This document shows, piece after piece, positions 1 through 5,523 of a stretch of DNA of 33,425 nucleotides. The notes beneath the pieces are model-generated. The model was not told the DNA's origin, made no database searches, and saw nothing but the letters and a program-made list of their open reading frames with translations. How positions within the stretch are numbered: position 1 is the stretch's first letter; each line of letters opens with the position of its first letter. This stretch comes from a virus: positions 1-33,425 of the IMG/VR virus record IMGVR_UViG_3300035698_020136, one strand, 5' to 3'. The position numbers and the translations under genes are program-made.

Positions 1-398
1 TAAGCTATATTTATAAACTTTTCTTGTCTATCAACAAAGTAATGGAAAGTAGAAAAACAAATTATAAGATCAAATTTTTCTTCTGTCTTATAACTAAAGA
101 TATCTTCTAACTCAAAAGATACCTTATCATTTTTAAAATACTCTTCATTGATATCATTAGCTATTTTTATAAACTTATCACCTGTATCAATTCCTAAAAG
201 TCTTTTAGGATTTTTGTCTAACATTTTGAATAAAAAATAACCAGCATTACATCCTATGTCTAAAACAGTTTTATCTTTAAGATCATAAGATTCTAATTCA
301 GATAAATCATATTTAAGTTTTGAGTTGCTATCTCTTTTCCCATCTTCTAAAAAATCAAATGTTTGATAATGACTTTTTTCTAAAATATTTTTAGACAT
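1..398 (-). CDS. Class I SAM-dependent methyltransferase, partial (C-terminal part beyond left edge)
   Basis: The first 132 codons are visible and the gene runs off the left edge. A glycine-rich SAM-binding motif I, VLDIGCNAGYF, lies at residues 45-55. It is followed by an acidic residue ending the second strand (LLGIDTG) and by FDLIICFSTFHYF, which fits motif IV of Rossmann-fold methyltransferases. The ATG at 398 is one base beyond the stop of the upstream kinase-like gene and has an AAGGAGA ribosome site, so the two are translated in series. The acceptor is not readable. Sitting downstream of a sugar aminotransferase, it could methylate a sugar, but that is inference. The fold call is firm and the substrate is unknown. 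Confidence 0.82.
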   Translation of the reverse strand, partial: MSKNILEKSHYQTFDFLEDGKRDSNSKLKYDLSELESYDLKDKTVLDIGCNAGYFLFKMLDKNPKRLLGIDTGDKFIKIANDINEEYFKNDKVSFELEDIFSYKTEEKFDLIICFSTFHYFVDRQEKFINIA

Positions 399-399
399 G

Positions 400-840
400 C
401 TATTTCTCCTTCACTATTTCTATTACTTTATTAATTTTTTCAGAGTTATCGATCTCCACATCTTTATAAAACAACCTATAGACATCCTTATACTTTTTTG
501 CTGTAAAGATAAAGGAAGGGTGTTCTCCCATATCCTTAATATAATCTTCTATAGAGCAGAGACTGTATCCTTCGAAGATCAAGTATTCTTTATCTTTATA
601 AGAATTAATTTCTTTCTCTATTATCTCTTTCAAATACTTTGACACTGTATCAAGATTATTTCTAGTAGCTTTGCTTATATTTTTATTATACTTTTCAAAT
701 AAAATGTTTAGCTCTTCATGCCAGCCAACAAAATAACAGTCTAACTCAAATCTTATGCAGTTAGGTAATAAACTAGCGAGTTCTCTACTAAAAGTACTCT
801 TACCTTCCCCACCATTTCCTTTTATAAATATTATTTTCAT
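400..840 (-). CDS. Small P-loop kinase-like protein
   Basis: This 146-residue protein opens with a beta strand and a textbook Walker A loop, GNGGEGKST at residues 8-16, followed by an alpha helix (FSRELASLL). A hydrophobic strand ending in acid (YLIFEGYSL, about residues 85-93) could act as Walker B. The size and layout resemble small nucleotide, gluconate or adenylylsulfate-type kinases rather than AAA or helicase ATPases. No lid or substrate motif identifies the acceptor. It has an AAGGAG ribosome site placed inside the end of the upstream aminotransferase gene, and 2 bases separate the two genes. The kinase fold is well supported. The substrate is unknown; a role in sugar activation is only suggested by the neighbours. 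Confidence 0.78.
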   Translation of the reverse strand: MKIIFIKGNGGEGKSTFSRELASLLPNCIRFELDCYFVGWHEELNILFEKYNKNISKATRNNLDTVSKYLKEIIEKEINSYKDKEYLIFEGYSLCSIEDYIKDMGEHPSFIFTAKKYKDVYRLFYKDVEIDNSEKINKVIEIVKEK

Positions 841-842
841 AA

Positions 843-1943
843 TTACTCCTTACAAGGATTTTCTATAATTAAGCCTATTCTCACGATATCATCTAAACTT
901 AGATCACCATAAAAAGGTATACATAATATTTCTTTACCTATTTTAGCAGCTATAGGTAGATTATTTGATAGGTGGCTATAACAAGGGTAGTCACTACATA
1001 ATGGGGAAAAGTACTTTCTAGTAAAAATATCTTCTACTTTCAATATCTCATACAATTCAGTACGACTTAAAGGATACTCATCCGTTACTCTAATAGGAAA
1101 ATACTGATAACTATTCTGATTAGATTCATCTAGAGGATAATGCTCTATGCCTTTAATACTACTAAGCATATATCTATATAGATTATAGACTTCTTTTCTC
1201 TTTTCAATCTCACCTTGGACTTGCTCTAAAACAACCAAACCTATAGCTGCTTGAATCTCACTCATCTTACCATTAATACCTGATAGGACCACTTCATCTT
1301 CATTCTTAATCCCAAAATTCTTAAGTAAATCTATATGGATCTTTAAGTTCTCATCCCTATAAGTAAGAGCTCCCCCTTCAGCAGTATGGAATAGTTTAGT
1401 CGGATGAAAACTGTGAGTGGTAATATCCCCAAAGTTACCTATACCTATCCCATCAATTTCAGTTTGAAAAGCATGTGAACCATCGTAGATTACTCTTAGG
1501 TTATGTTTATCAGCTATCTTTTGTATAGCTTTAACATTACAAGGATAACCAAAAACATGCACCCCTAATATGGCAGAAGTGTTGGGAGTAATGAGAGCTT
1601 CTATTTTAGAAGGATCTAGAGTATAGGTATCTTCCTCAATATCACAAAAGACAGGAGTTAAACCACACCAATCAATTGCATGGGGAGTTGCAGCAAAGGT
1701 AAAAGGAGTAGTAATTACTTCTCCAGTAATATCTAAACTTTTTAAGGCTAGCATCAAAGCTGACATACCATTAGTGGTTAGGGACACGTTAGGGACTTTA
1801 AGATGTTCCTTTAAAGATAGTTCTAGCTCTTTGTGCTGTTTACCCATGTTAGAGAATATACCTGATCCCCAAATATCTTTTAGTTTGGTTTGGACCTTAT
1901 CGAAATCAGGAATGATAGGGCGTGTCACATATACAGGCTTCAT
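843..1943 (-). CDS. DegT/DnrJ/EryC1/StrS-family PLP-dependent sugar aminotransferase
   Basis: The 366 residues match the usual length of the family that transfers an amino group to a nucleotide-linked keto-sugar. The signature is complete: a TTNGMSAL phosphate-binding segment at about residues 56-63, Asp154 in YDGSHAF (contact to the pyridine nitrogen of PLP) and Lys183 in SFHPTKL (Schiff-base lysine), followed by the AEGG stretch. The usual DAAHA motif reads DGSHA here, a mild variation. The ATG at 1943 has only a weak purine-rich ribosome site, so coupling to the upstream gene, whose stop is 3 bases away, is likely. Known family products are amino sugars for O-antigens, capsules or glycoproteins. 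A PglD-like acetyltransferase elsewhere in the window (14443-15087) would be a natural next enzyme. The exact sugar is not determinable. Confidence 0.93.
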   Translation of the reverse strand: MKPVYVTRPIIPDFDKVQTKLKDIWGSGIFSNMGKQHKELELSLKEHLKVPNVSLTTNGMSALMLALKSLDITGEVITTPFTFAATPHAIDWCGLTPVFCDIEEDTYTLDPSKIEALITPNTSAILGVHVFGYPCNVKAIQKIADKHNLRVIYDGSHAFQTEIDGIGIGNFGDITTHSFHPTKLFHTAEGGALTYRDENLKIHIDLLKNFGIKNEDEVVLSGINGKMSEIQAAIGLVVLEQVQGEIEKRKEVYNLYRYMLSSIKGIEHYPLDESNQNSYQYFPIRVTDEYPLSRTELYEILKVEDIFTRKYFSPLCSDYPCYSHLSNNLPIAAKIGKEILCIPFYGDLSLDDIVRIGLIIENPCKE

Positions 1944-1946
1944 TAA

Positions 1947-2264
1947 CTAAACTTTTTCTGCGTCTAACAATTTTCTCTTGTGGTAATAGATAGCAGGTGA
2001 TGTAACATGGTATTTTAAAGCAAGCTCGTCTGTGTGGAGAGTTTTCAGATCCTCCTTAAACTGCTTATTATTAGCTAAAGCCCAAGGAGCTGTCCTAGCT
2101 TTTTTACCTAATACACCAAAGTATTTAAGCAGATAAGTGTCTATCACCTCAATCAGATCTTCTGAGGTTAACTTTAGTTCCTCTTCGCTGAACACATTTT
2201 GTTTGCTTTTGTACTCTACTATTAATTTTCTTATTGCATTAATTGCAGTTTTTTCTCTACTCAT
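1947..2264 (-). CDS. Small putative helix-turn-helix protein
   Basis: The 105-residue protein is basic and mostly helical. Its C-terminal part (about residues 76-97, LHTDELALKYHVTSPAIYYHK) reads as a helix-turn-helix: a helix with DELALKY, a turn, then a recognition-type helix starting VTSPAIYYHKRKL. The N-terminal 50 residues are amphipathic helices that could dimerise. A strong AGGAGG ribosome site precedes the ATG at 2264, and just upstream lies a 10-bp inverted repeat (2274-2326). It could be a transcription regulator or, less likely given its position far from the large terminase, a small terminase-like DNA-binding protein. I do not recognise a named family. Confidence 0.68.
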   Translation of the reverse strand: MSREKTAINAIRKLIVEYKSKQNVFSEEELKLTSEDLIEVIDTYLLKYFGVLGKKARTAPWALANNKQFKEDLKTLHTDELALKYHVTSPAIYYHKRKLLDAEKV

Positions 2265-2273
2265 AAATTCCTC

Positions 2274-2326
2274 CTATCTTTAATAATACAAAAAGAAAGA
2301 AAAAGATAAAAAGAATTTAAAGATAG
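2274..2326 (-). repeat. 10-bp perfect inverted repeat in the leader of the HTH gene
   Basis: CTATCTTTAA at 2274-2283 is the exact reverse complement of TTAAAGATAG at 2317-2326. The 33 bases between them are almost pure purine on the plus strand (pyrimidine in the minus-strand transcript). In that transcript the second arm ends directly against the AGGAGG ribosome site of the gene starting at 2264, so folding would place the site at the base of a long-loop hairpin. This could tune translation or be a bipartite operator. Confidence 0.45.
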
Positions 2327-2506
2327 TTATTGGCTTTTTTTCTTATGATAATCTCTCACCATAACAAGATTTTTAATGTCATGTTTTATTTCTGAAATTA
2401 CTTTTGGATCCTGCTCAGACTTTAGTCTCTTAAACAGTTCCTCTAGCTTAGCTTTGGCTTCAACATACTTTAGTCTAGAAACTACTTGGTCTATTGGTTC
2501 AGCCAT
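2327..2506 (-). CDS. Small helical protein of 59 residues, unknown function
   Basis: An ATG at 2506 opens 59 codons ending in TAA at 2327-2329. It is preceded by a G-rich ribosome site (AGGGGGAT), the same style as the next gene upstream, whose stop lies 8 bases away. The protein is charged and predicted almost entirely helical (SRLKYVEAKAKLEELFKRLK), with a Lys-rich tail, and probably forms a coiled coil. I recognise no family. The tight spacing and matching ribosome site support a real gene. It occupies what would otherwise be an unexplained 250-bp gap. Confidence 0.62.
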   Translation of the reverse strand: MAEPIDQVVSRLKYVEAKAKLEELFKRLKSEQDPKVISEIKHDIKNLVMVRDYHKKKSQ

Positions 2507-2514
2507 TTATCCCC

Positions 2515-2967
2515 CTATTTTAGATTTATATAAGTTGTATATTCTTGTCGAAAATTATAGAAGCTCACTACCTCTTTGTCCTCCAAATCAAATCTAACAA
2601 AACAATATATAGAAGAACAAGCTATATTCCTATAATAAGTAAACTCTATAACGTCTCCCTTCACATAAGTTCTCTTAACTAAACTAGGACTTCCAAATTT
2701 ATCAATCACATCAGCCATACTTAAACCGTAGTCAATCTTCTGAGCATGATCATATCTATCATAATTAGTTTTATCAACCTGAGTATATTTTTGTGTCCCA
2801 CAACTAACTAAAAAGCTTAGAACTAGAGTTATAGATAAGTACTGTCTAAGTATTTTTACCACTAACTTGAACATAGTAGTCTTATTTTTAGCAGCTTCTA
2901 TCTTCAACAAAGTATGTAGTGAATTTGGTATATTCAATGTTTTTAGTTTAGTGTGTTCTTTTGTCAT
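2515..2967 (-). CDS. Ribbon-helix-helix segment fused to a lipoprotein with a BamE/SmpA-like domain
   Basis: Residues 8-44 read like an Arc/CopG ribbon-helix-helix unit: a strand (LKTLNIP), a helix (SLHTLLKIEAAKN), a turn (KTT) and a helix (MFKLVVKILRQYL). Without a stop, this second helix continues into a hydrophobic stretch and a lipobox, LVSC at residues 53-56. The mature part has YGLSMADVIDKFGSPS followed by EFTYYR, the pattern of BamE/SmpA/OmlA outer-membrane lipoproteins. The ATG at 2967 has a strong GGGGGA ribosome site. An internal Met32 (2874) would make a normal 119-residue lipoprotein precursor but has no clear ribosome site. Either the precursor really starts with the RHH-like segment, or two starts give two products. 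The lipoprotein reading is firm; the RHH reading is good but rests on pattern. Confidence 0.8.
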   Translation of the reverse strand: MTKEHTKLKTLNIPNSLHTLLKIEAAKNKTTMFKLVVKILRQYLSITLVLSFLVSCGTQKYTQVDKTNYDRYDHAQKIDYGLSMADVIDKFGSPSLVKRTYVKGDVIEFTYYRNIACSSIYCFVRFDLEDKEVVSFYNFRQEYTTYINLK

Positions 2968-2995
2968 TTATTCCCCCAAATAAGTGTGTGACTAA

Positions 2996-3024
2996 AATAT
3001 AACATATAGTATAAAAATACACAA
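2996..3024 (-). promoter_or_regulatory. Candidate sigma70-type promoter for the lipoprotein gene
   Basis: On the minus strand TTGTGT (3024-3019), a 17-base spacer and TATATT (3001-2996) lie about 30 bases upstream of the start at 2967. The -10 matches consensus at 5 of 6 positions and the -35 at its TTG. The AT-rich background makes chance matches easy. Confidence 0.42.
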
Positions 3025-3068
3025 GTACATTTCTACATTATTTAGGTAATACCTTTAAAGTCAATAGG

Positions 3069-3365
3069 TTATATAGGCAATTCATCCCAAGTAATTTCAA
3101 ATATGAATAGTTCTTTTCTCTCATAAGGTAGTCTATTTAAACAATAATTATTTGTAACAAGATTATCTTTTATAAGTCTGAGCATCCTAATAAATTCCTT
3201 ATGGGTAAGATTGTTTCTGTACACTGTGTAGATAAGTAAATTTTTATGTGCTAGACAACGATTGTAGATAAGAGAATTTATGGTAGAGAGTTCATAGATT
3301 TTTCTCTTCACCACAAAGTCAGTATCTGCATCCTTTAAGTATCTAGCTTGTTTAGCACTTAGCAT
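3069..3365 (-). CDS. Unknown early protein, 98 residues
   Basis: I chose the ATG at 3365 because AAAGGAGA sits at ideal distance, and because an in-frame ATG at 3431 lies upstream of the likely transcription start and has no good ribosome site. The protein is basic, has no membrane segment, and mixes helices (KQARYLKDADTDFVVKRKIYEL) with a hydrophobic strand near the C-terminus (ELFIFEITWDELPI). I recognise no family. It is the first minus-strand gene away from a divergent control region with an operator-like inverted repeat, a position where regulators often sit. That role is only a positional guess. Confidence 0.62.
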   Translation of the reverse strand: MLSAKQARYLKDADTDFVVKRKIYELSTINSLIYNRCLAHKNLLIYTVYRNNLTHKEFIRMLRLIKDNLVTNNYCLNRLPYERKELFIFEITWDELPI

Positions 3366-3389
3366 AATCTTCTCCTTTGTTCTAAAGTC

Positions 3390-3418
3390 TTGACAGATAT
3401 ATTCACTTAACCTACTAT
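3390..3418 (+). promoter_or_regulatory. Sigma70-type promoter, rightward
   Basis: A perfect -35 box TTGACA (3390-3395), a 17-base spacer and TACTAT (3413-3418, 5 of 6 consensus) predict a start near 3425. That leaves a leader of about 23 bases with AAGGAGG at 3438-3444 before the ATG at 3448. This is the best promoter match I found in the window. Confidence 0.66.
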
Positions 3419-3427
3419 TTCTGTCAA
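3399..3427 (-). promoter_or_regulatory. Candidate leftward promoter overlapping the rightward one
   Basis: The minus strand carries TTGACA at 3427-3422, but the -10 region is weaker (GAATAT at 3404-3399 with a 17-base spacer). The predicted start near 3392 leaves a short leader before the gene starting at 3365. Polymerase could not occupy both this and the rightward promoter at once. Confidence 0.4.
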
Positions 3428-3447
3428 GCATATAATAAGGAGGAATT

Positions 3448-4284
3448 ATGTATAAGAGAGGATACCCTTGGTTTAAGTTAAATAACTTATTTTACCGAGA
3501 ACCTAAAACAGTACTCTTGTTAGGTGAAAAAGGTCCTTATGCCATAGGTATTTATATAATGTTAACAGGACTGATGGCTGATACATGTGAGATACATTAT
3601 GATGAATGTACATTCAATCTTAAGAGATTGGCTCAAGATTTTAACATCTATCACACAACATCACTTATACATTGGCTAGACATACTAGCTACATTCGAGC
3701 TTATCTCCTTTACAAGTGATAAAACTACTTGCACTATAAAAATGCCTAAGTTAATGGAATTACGAGGTAAAGATGCTAAATATAAGGTTAAGAGTGATAA
3801 AAGTAACGATACTTCAACGACTCTAGAGAAAGAAAGAGAAAAAGAACTAAGAATAAGAAATTCTAAATTAGAGAGAAGTACTCACTCAGCTAACAAAGGT
3901 ATGTTAGCTAATTCTGTAGGAGTTTCTAAAATTGCTTCGCAATTTTATGGGGAGCATAAAATTAGTTTACCGGTAAAAGAAAGTGACCTAAGTGAAGATC
4001 AAAAAAGTGTATATTTTGTATGGGGAGAGTTTGGAGAAAAATCTAGATGGCATAAAAAAGAAGATTACAACATTATAGAAGATTTAACGGTTCTGTTTGA
4101 TGATATGAGGGAAGACTATATCGTAGGAGAGCTAGAAAATATCTCAAAAAATTTAGAAGCTAACTTGAAAAAAAAGGAGAGCCGTAATAAATTTGGATTC
4201 CTTTATCTTGTTAACTGTCTTAAAAAATCAAATAACAGAAAAGAGGAAACTCCTGTAATATATGATGACACTCTAGCAAATTAG
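3448..4284 (+). CDS. Phage replication-initiator-like protein (DUF4373/Lin1244-type N-terminal domain)
   Basis: The N-terminal 105 residues follow the pattern of a winged-helix domain found at the start of many phage replication proteins: WFKLNNLFYREPKTVLLL, then GPYAIGIYIMLTGLM, then LKRLAQDFNI. A charged linker (about residues 120-145, KEREKELRIRN) leads to a C-terminal helical region (about 180-270) of the kind used for partner contacts or helicase loading. The 278-residue length fits. It is the first rightward gene behind a strong promoter, has an excellent AAGGAGG ribosome site, and lies beside a 590-bp gene-free region that might hold an origin. The family call is from pattern memory and the replication role is inferred. 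Confidence 0.62.
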   Translation: MYKRGYPWFKLNNLFYREPKTVLLLGEKGPYAIGIYIMLTGLMADTCEIHYDECTFNLKRLAQDFNIYHTTSLIHWLDILATFELISFTSDKTTCTIKMPKLMELRGKDAKYKVKSDKSNDTSTTLEKEREKELRIRNSKLERSTHSANKGMLANSVGVSKIASQFYGEHKISLPVKESDLSEDQKSVYFVWGEFGEKSRWHKKEDYNIIEDLTVLFDDMREDYIVGELENISKNLEANLKKKESRNKFGFLYLVNCLKKSNNRKEETPVIYDDTLAN

Positions 4285-4319
4285 GTAGTATTATTAGGTA
4301 ACTTTTAACAGGAATTTAT

Positions 4320-4640
4320 ATGAAACATTTTTTATGCAAGTGTATAGACGGGGTAAAAGACAAGAAAGTCATTACCTGGTCTCTTAAAGAATCAGCCTTA
4401 AAATATAATTTAGATGTTAGACAAGAAATGATTGAGATCTTTAAAGATCCAGAAGGAGTGAGTGTTATACTTTTATTAGGTGAGTCCCATTATTCAGTAC
4501 ACACCTTTTTTGAGCACAATTATTATATGCTTGACTTATTTACTTGTAACCCTGATACTCCCTGTAAGAAAGTACTTATGGAGTTTGCTAGACTCACTGG
4601 ATCTAAAATAGTAGATGTGGTAGAACTAGATAGGGATTAA
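4320..4640 (+). CDS. speH: S-adenosylmethionine decarboxylase proenzyme (prokaryotic SpeH type, pyruvoyl enzyme)
   Basis: The 106 residues carry the diagnostic core GESHYSVHTFFEHNYYMLDLFTC split as follows. Glu55-Ser56 is the self-cleavage bond that turns Ser56 into the pyruvoyl cofactor, His61 is the processing histidine, and Cys76 is the catalytic cysteine. The spacings of 5 and 20 residues from the serine equal those of characterised bacterial enzymes. The reaction makes decarboxylated SAM, the aminopropyl donor for spermidine. The next gene, 2 bases downstream, is a spermidine-synthase homologue, so the pair forms a pathway. Some relatives in phages and bacteria have changed to decarboxylate ornithine or arginine; sequence inspection alone cannot exclude that. 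The protein is somewhat shorter than typical SpeH at the N-terminus. Confidence 0.9.
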   Translation: MKHFLCKCIDGVKDKKVITWSLKESALKYNLDVRQEMIEIFKDPEGVSVILLLGESHYSVHTFFEHNYYMLDLFTCNPDTPCKKVLMEFARLTGSKIVDVVELDRD

Positions 4641-4642
4641 CT

Positions 4643-5314
4643 ATGCTGTGTGTTAAATTAGAAAATGATTCTAGCACAAGTTTTGTACACGTAAGAAAAC
4701 TTATTGCTCACAAAAAAACTCAATACCAAGAATTGATAATTGCAGATTTAAAGGGGTTTGGTAAATCTCTAGTCTTAGATGACGAATTACAATCCTGCTA
4801 CATAGATCAAATACCTTATCACGAAGCTTTAATTCATCCTTACAAGCCTCATAAACTAGAAAAGGTACTCATCATAGGGTCTGGAGAAGGAACCTCTGTA
4901 GACATCGCTTTAAGGCGAGGCTGGAAAAATGTAACAGCTATAGATATAGATCATCAAGCTATAGAACTTATAGATGAACACTTATCCGACTGGAATAATC
5001 ATATATACAAAAGAACTGATGAGTTCAATATGATATTTGGTGATGCTTTAAAAGTATTGAAAGATACTCCAAACGATTGGTATTCTTACGTAGTGTTTGA
5101 CTTAACATCGAAAGCTATAGTAGAAAATAAGGAGGATTGGATAAGTCAAATACACAGAGTGTTAGTACCAGGGGGTTTAATGACAGCCCAAGATGGATCT
5201 AAATATGAACAGTCCTATTTATTAGATACCGTGTTTGAATATTTTGACACTGAGCCCAATTTTAAAACTATGTTAGACTGGCGATATCTTCACATTGCTA
5301 AAAAAGATTTTTAA
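4643..5314 (+). CDS. speE: Spermidine synthase-like aminopropyltransferase
   Basis: The N-terminal beta part has TQYQELIIAD, GKSLVLDDELQ and YHEALIHP (Tyr59-Glu61), all typical of polyamine aminopropyltransferases. The Rossmann part has VLIIGSGEG (75-83, usually GGGDG), Asp101 in AIDID for the donor ribose, and Asp134 in FGDAL. The family's DxTDP active-site loop reads DLTSKA here (Asp153, Ser156): the first aspartate is kept, but the second, which normally contacts the amine acceptor, is serine. At 223 residues it is shorter than the usual 280-300. It follows the decarboxylase gene by 2 bases, so it probably uses that product. The fold and pathway are firm; the acceptor amine may not be putrescine. 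Confidence 0.88.
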   Translation: MLCVKLENDSSTSFVHVRKLIAHKKTQYQELIIADLKGFGKSLVLDDELQSCYIDQIPYHEALIHPYKPHKLEKVLIIGSGEGTSVDIALRRGWKNVTAIDIDHQAIELIDEHLSDWNNHIYKRTDEFNMIFGDALKVLKDTPNDWYSYVVFDLTSKAIVENKEDWISQIHRVLVPGGLMTAQDGSKYEQSYLLDTVFEYFDTEPNFKTMLDWRYLHIAKKDF

Positions 5315-5342
5315 TAATAACCTAATAATAATATAATTAAGT

Positions 5343-5372
5343 AGTCTCGGCATTTTGGTTTATGCTTCGACT
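5343..5372 (+). other. Imperfect hairpin upstream of the speE terminator
   Basis: AGTC (5343-5346) pairs with GACT (5369-5372), and after a small internal loop GCAT (5350-5353) pairs with ATGC (5362-5365) around TTTGGTTT. It lies 30 bases after the speE stop and 20 bases before the terminator hairpin. It may be part of the same regulatory leader or simply protect the transcript end. Confidence 0.35.
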
Positions 5373-5392
5373 CTTTTAGGATTTCTCTTTCT

Positions 5393-5420
5393 AGTGGAGG
5401 AAGTAAATCTCCACTTTTTT
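5393..5420 (+). terminator. Intrinsic terminator after the polyamine genes
   Basis: AGTGGAG (5393-5399) and CTCCACT (5409-5415) form a 7-bp stem around a 9-base loop, followed by a run of T to 5420. It ends the operon that starts at 3448. Its left arm is also part of a longer competing stem (5396-5432). Confidence 0.72.
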
Positions 5421-5432
5421 CTTACTTCCTCC
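5396..5432 (+). promoter_or_regulatory. Competing 11-bp stem, possible antiterminator
   Basis: GGAGGAAGTAA (5396-5406) is the exact reverse complement of TTACTTCCTCC (5422-5432). Forming this stem uses bases 5396-5399 of the terminator's left arm and places its right arm in the loop, so the two folds exclude each other. The longer stem is itself followed by broken T runs and could instead be a second, weaker terminator. Confidence 0.5.
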
Positions 5433-5523
5433 TTTAAATTATTTTAATTTTTTTTATGTTTAATTTCTTTTACTATTTAAGTATTATTAATTAAACCAAC
5501 AATTATAACTGAAGGAGATAGTT

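Larger units (their letters stand above)
3389..3428. promoter_or_regulatory. Operator-like inverted repeat between divergent genes
   Basis: CTTGACAG at 3389-3396 and CTGTCAAG at 3421-3428 are perfect reverse complements. Their centres are 32 bp apart, about three helical turns. Each arm contains a TTGACA -35 box, one per strand, so the repeat may be a regulator site, a pair of opposed promoter elements, or both. Confidence 0.55.

Noticed and set aside
397-642. Hydrophobic 81-residue frame on the plus strand, looking like a membrane protein
   Set aside because: It is the complement of the P-loop kinase-like gene; AT-rich antisense often reads as Phe/Ile/Leu, and the opposite strand has a clear Walker A and ribosome site.
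3366-3431. Longer N-terminus for the gene at 3069-3365
   Set aside because: The in-frame ATG at 3431 has no good ribosome site and lies upstream of the predicted leftward transcription start.
4285-4319. Direct repeat ATTAGGTA at the end of the replication-like gene, considered as an attachment site
   Set aside because: Only 8 bases repeated twice, no integrase in the window and no second site seen.
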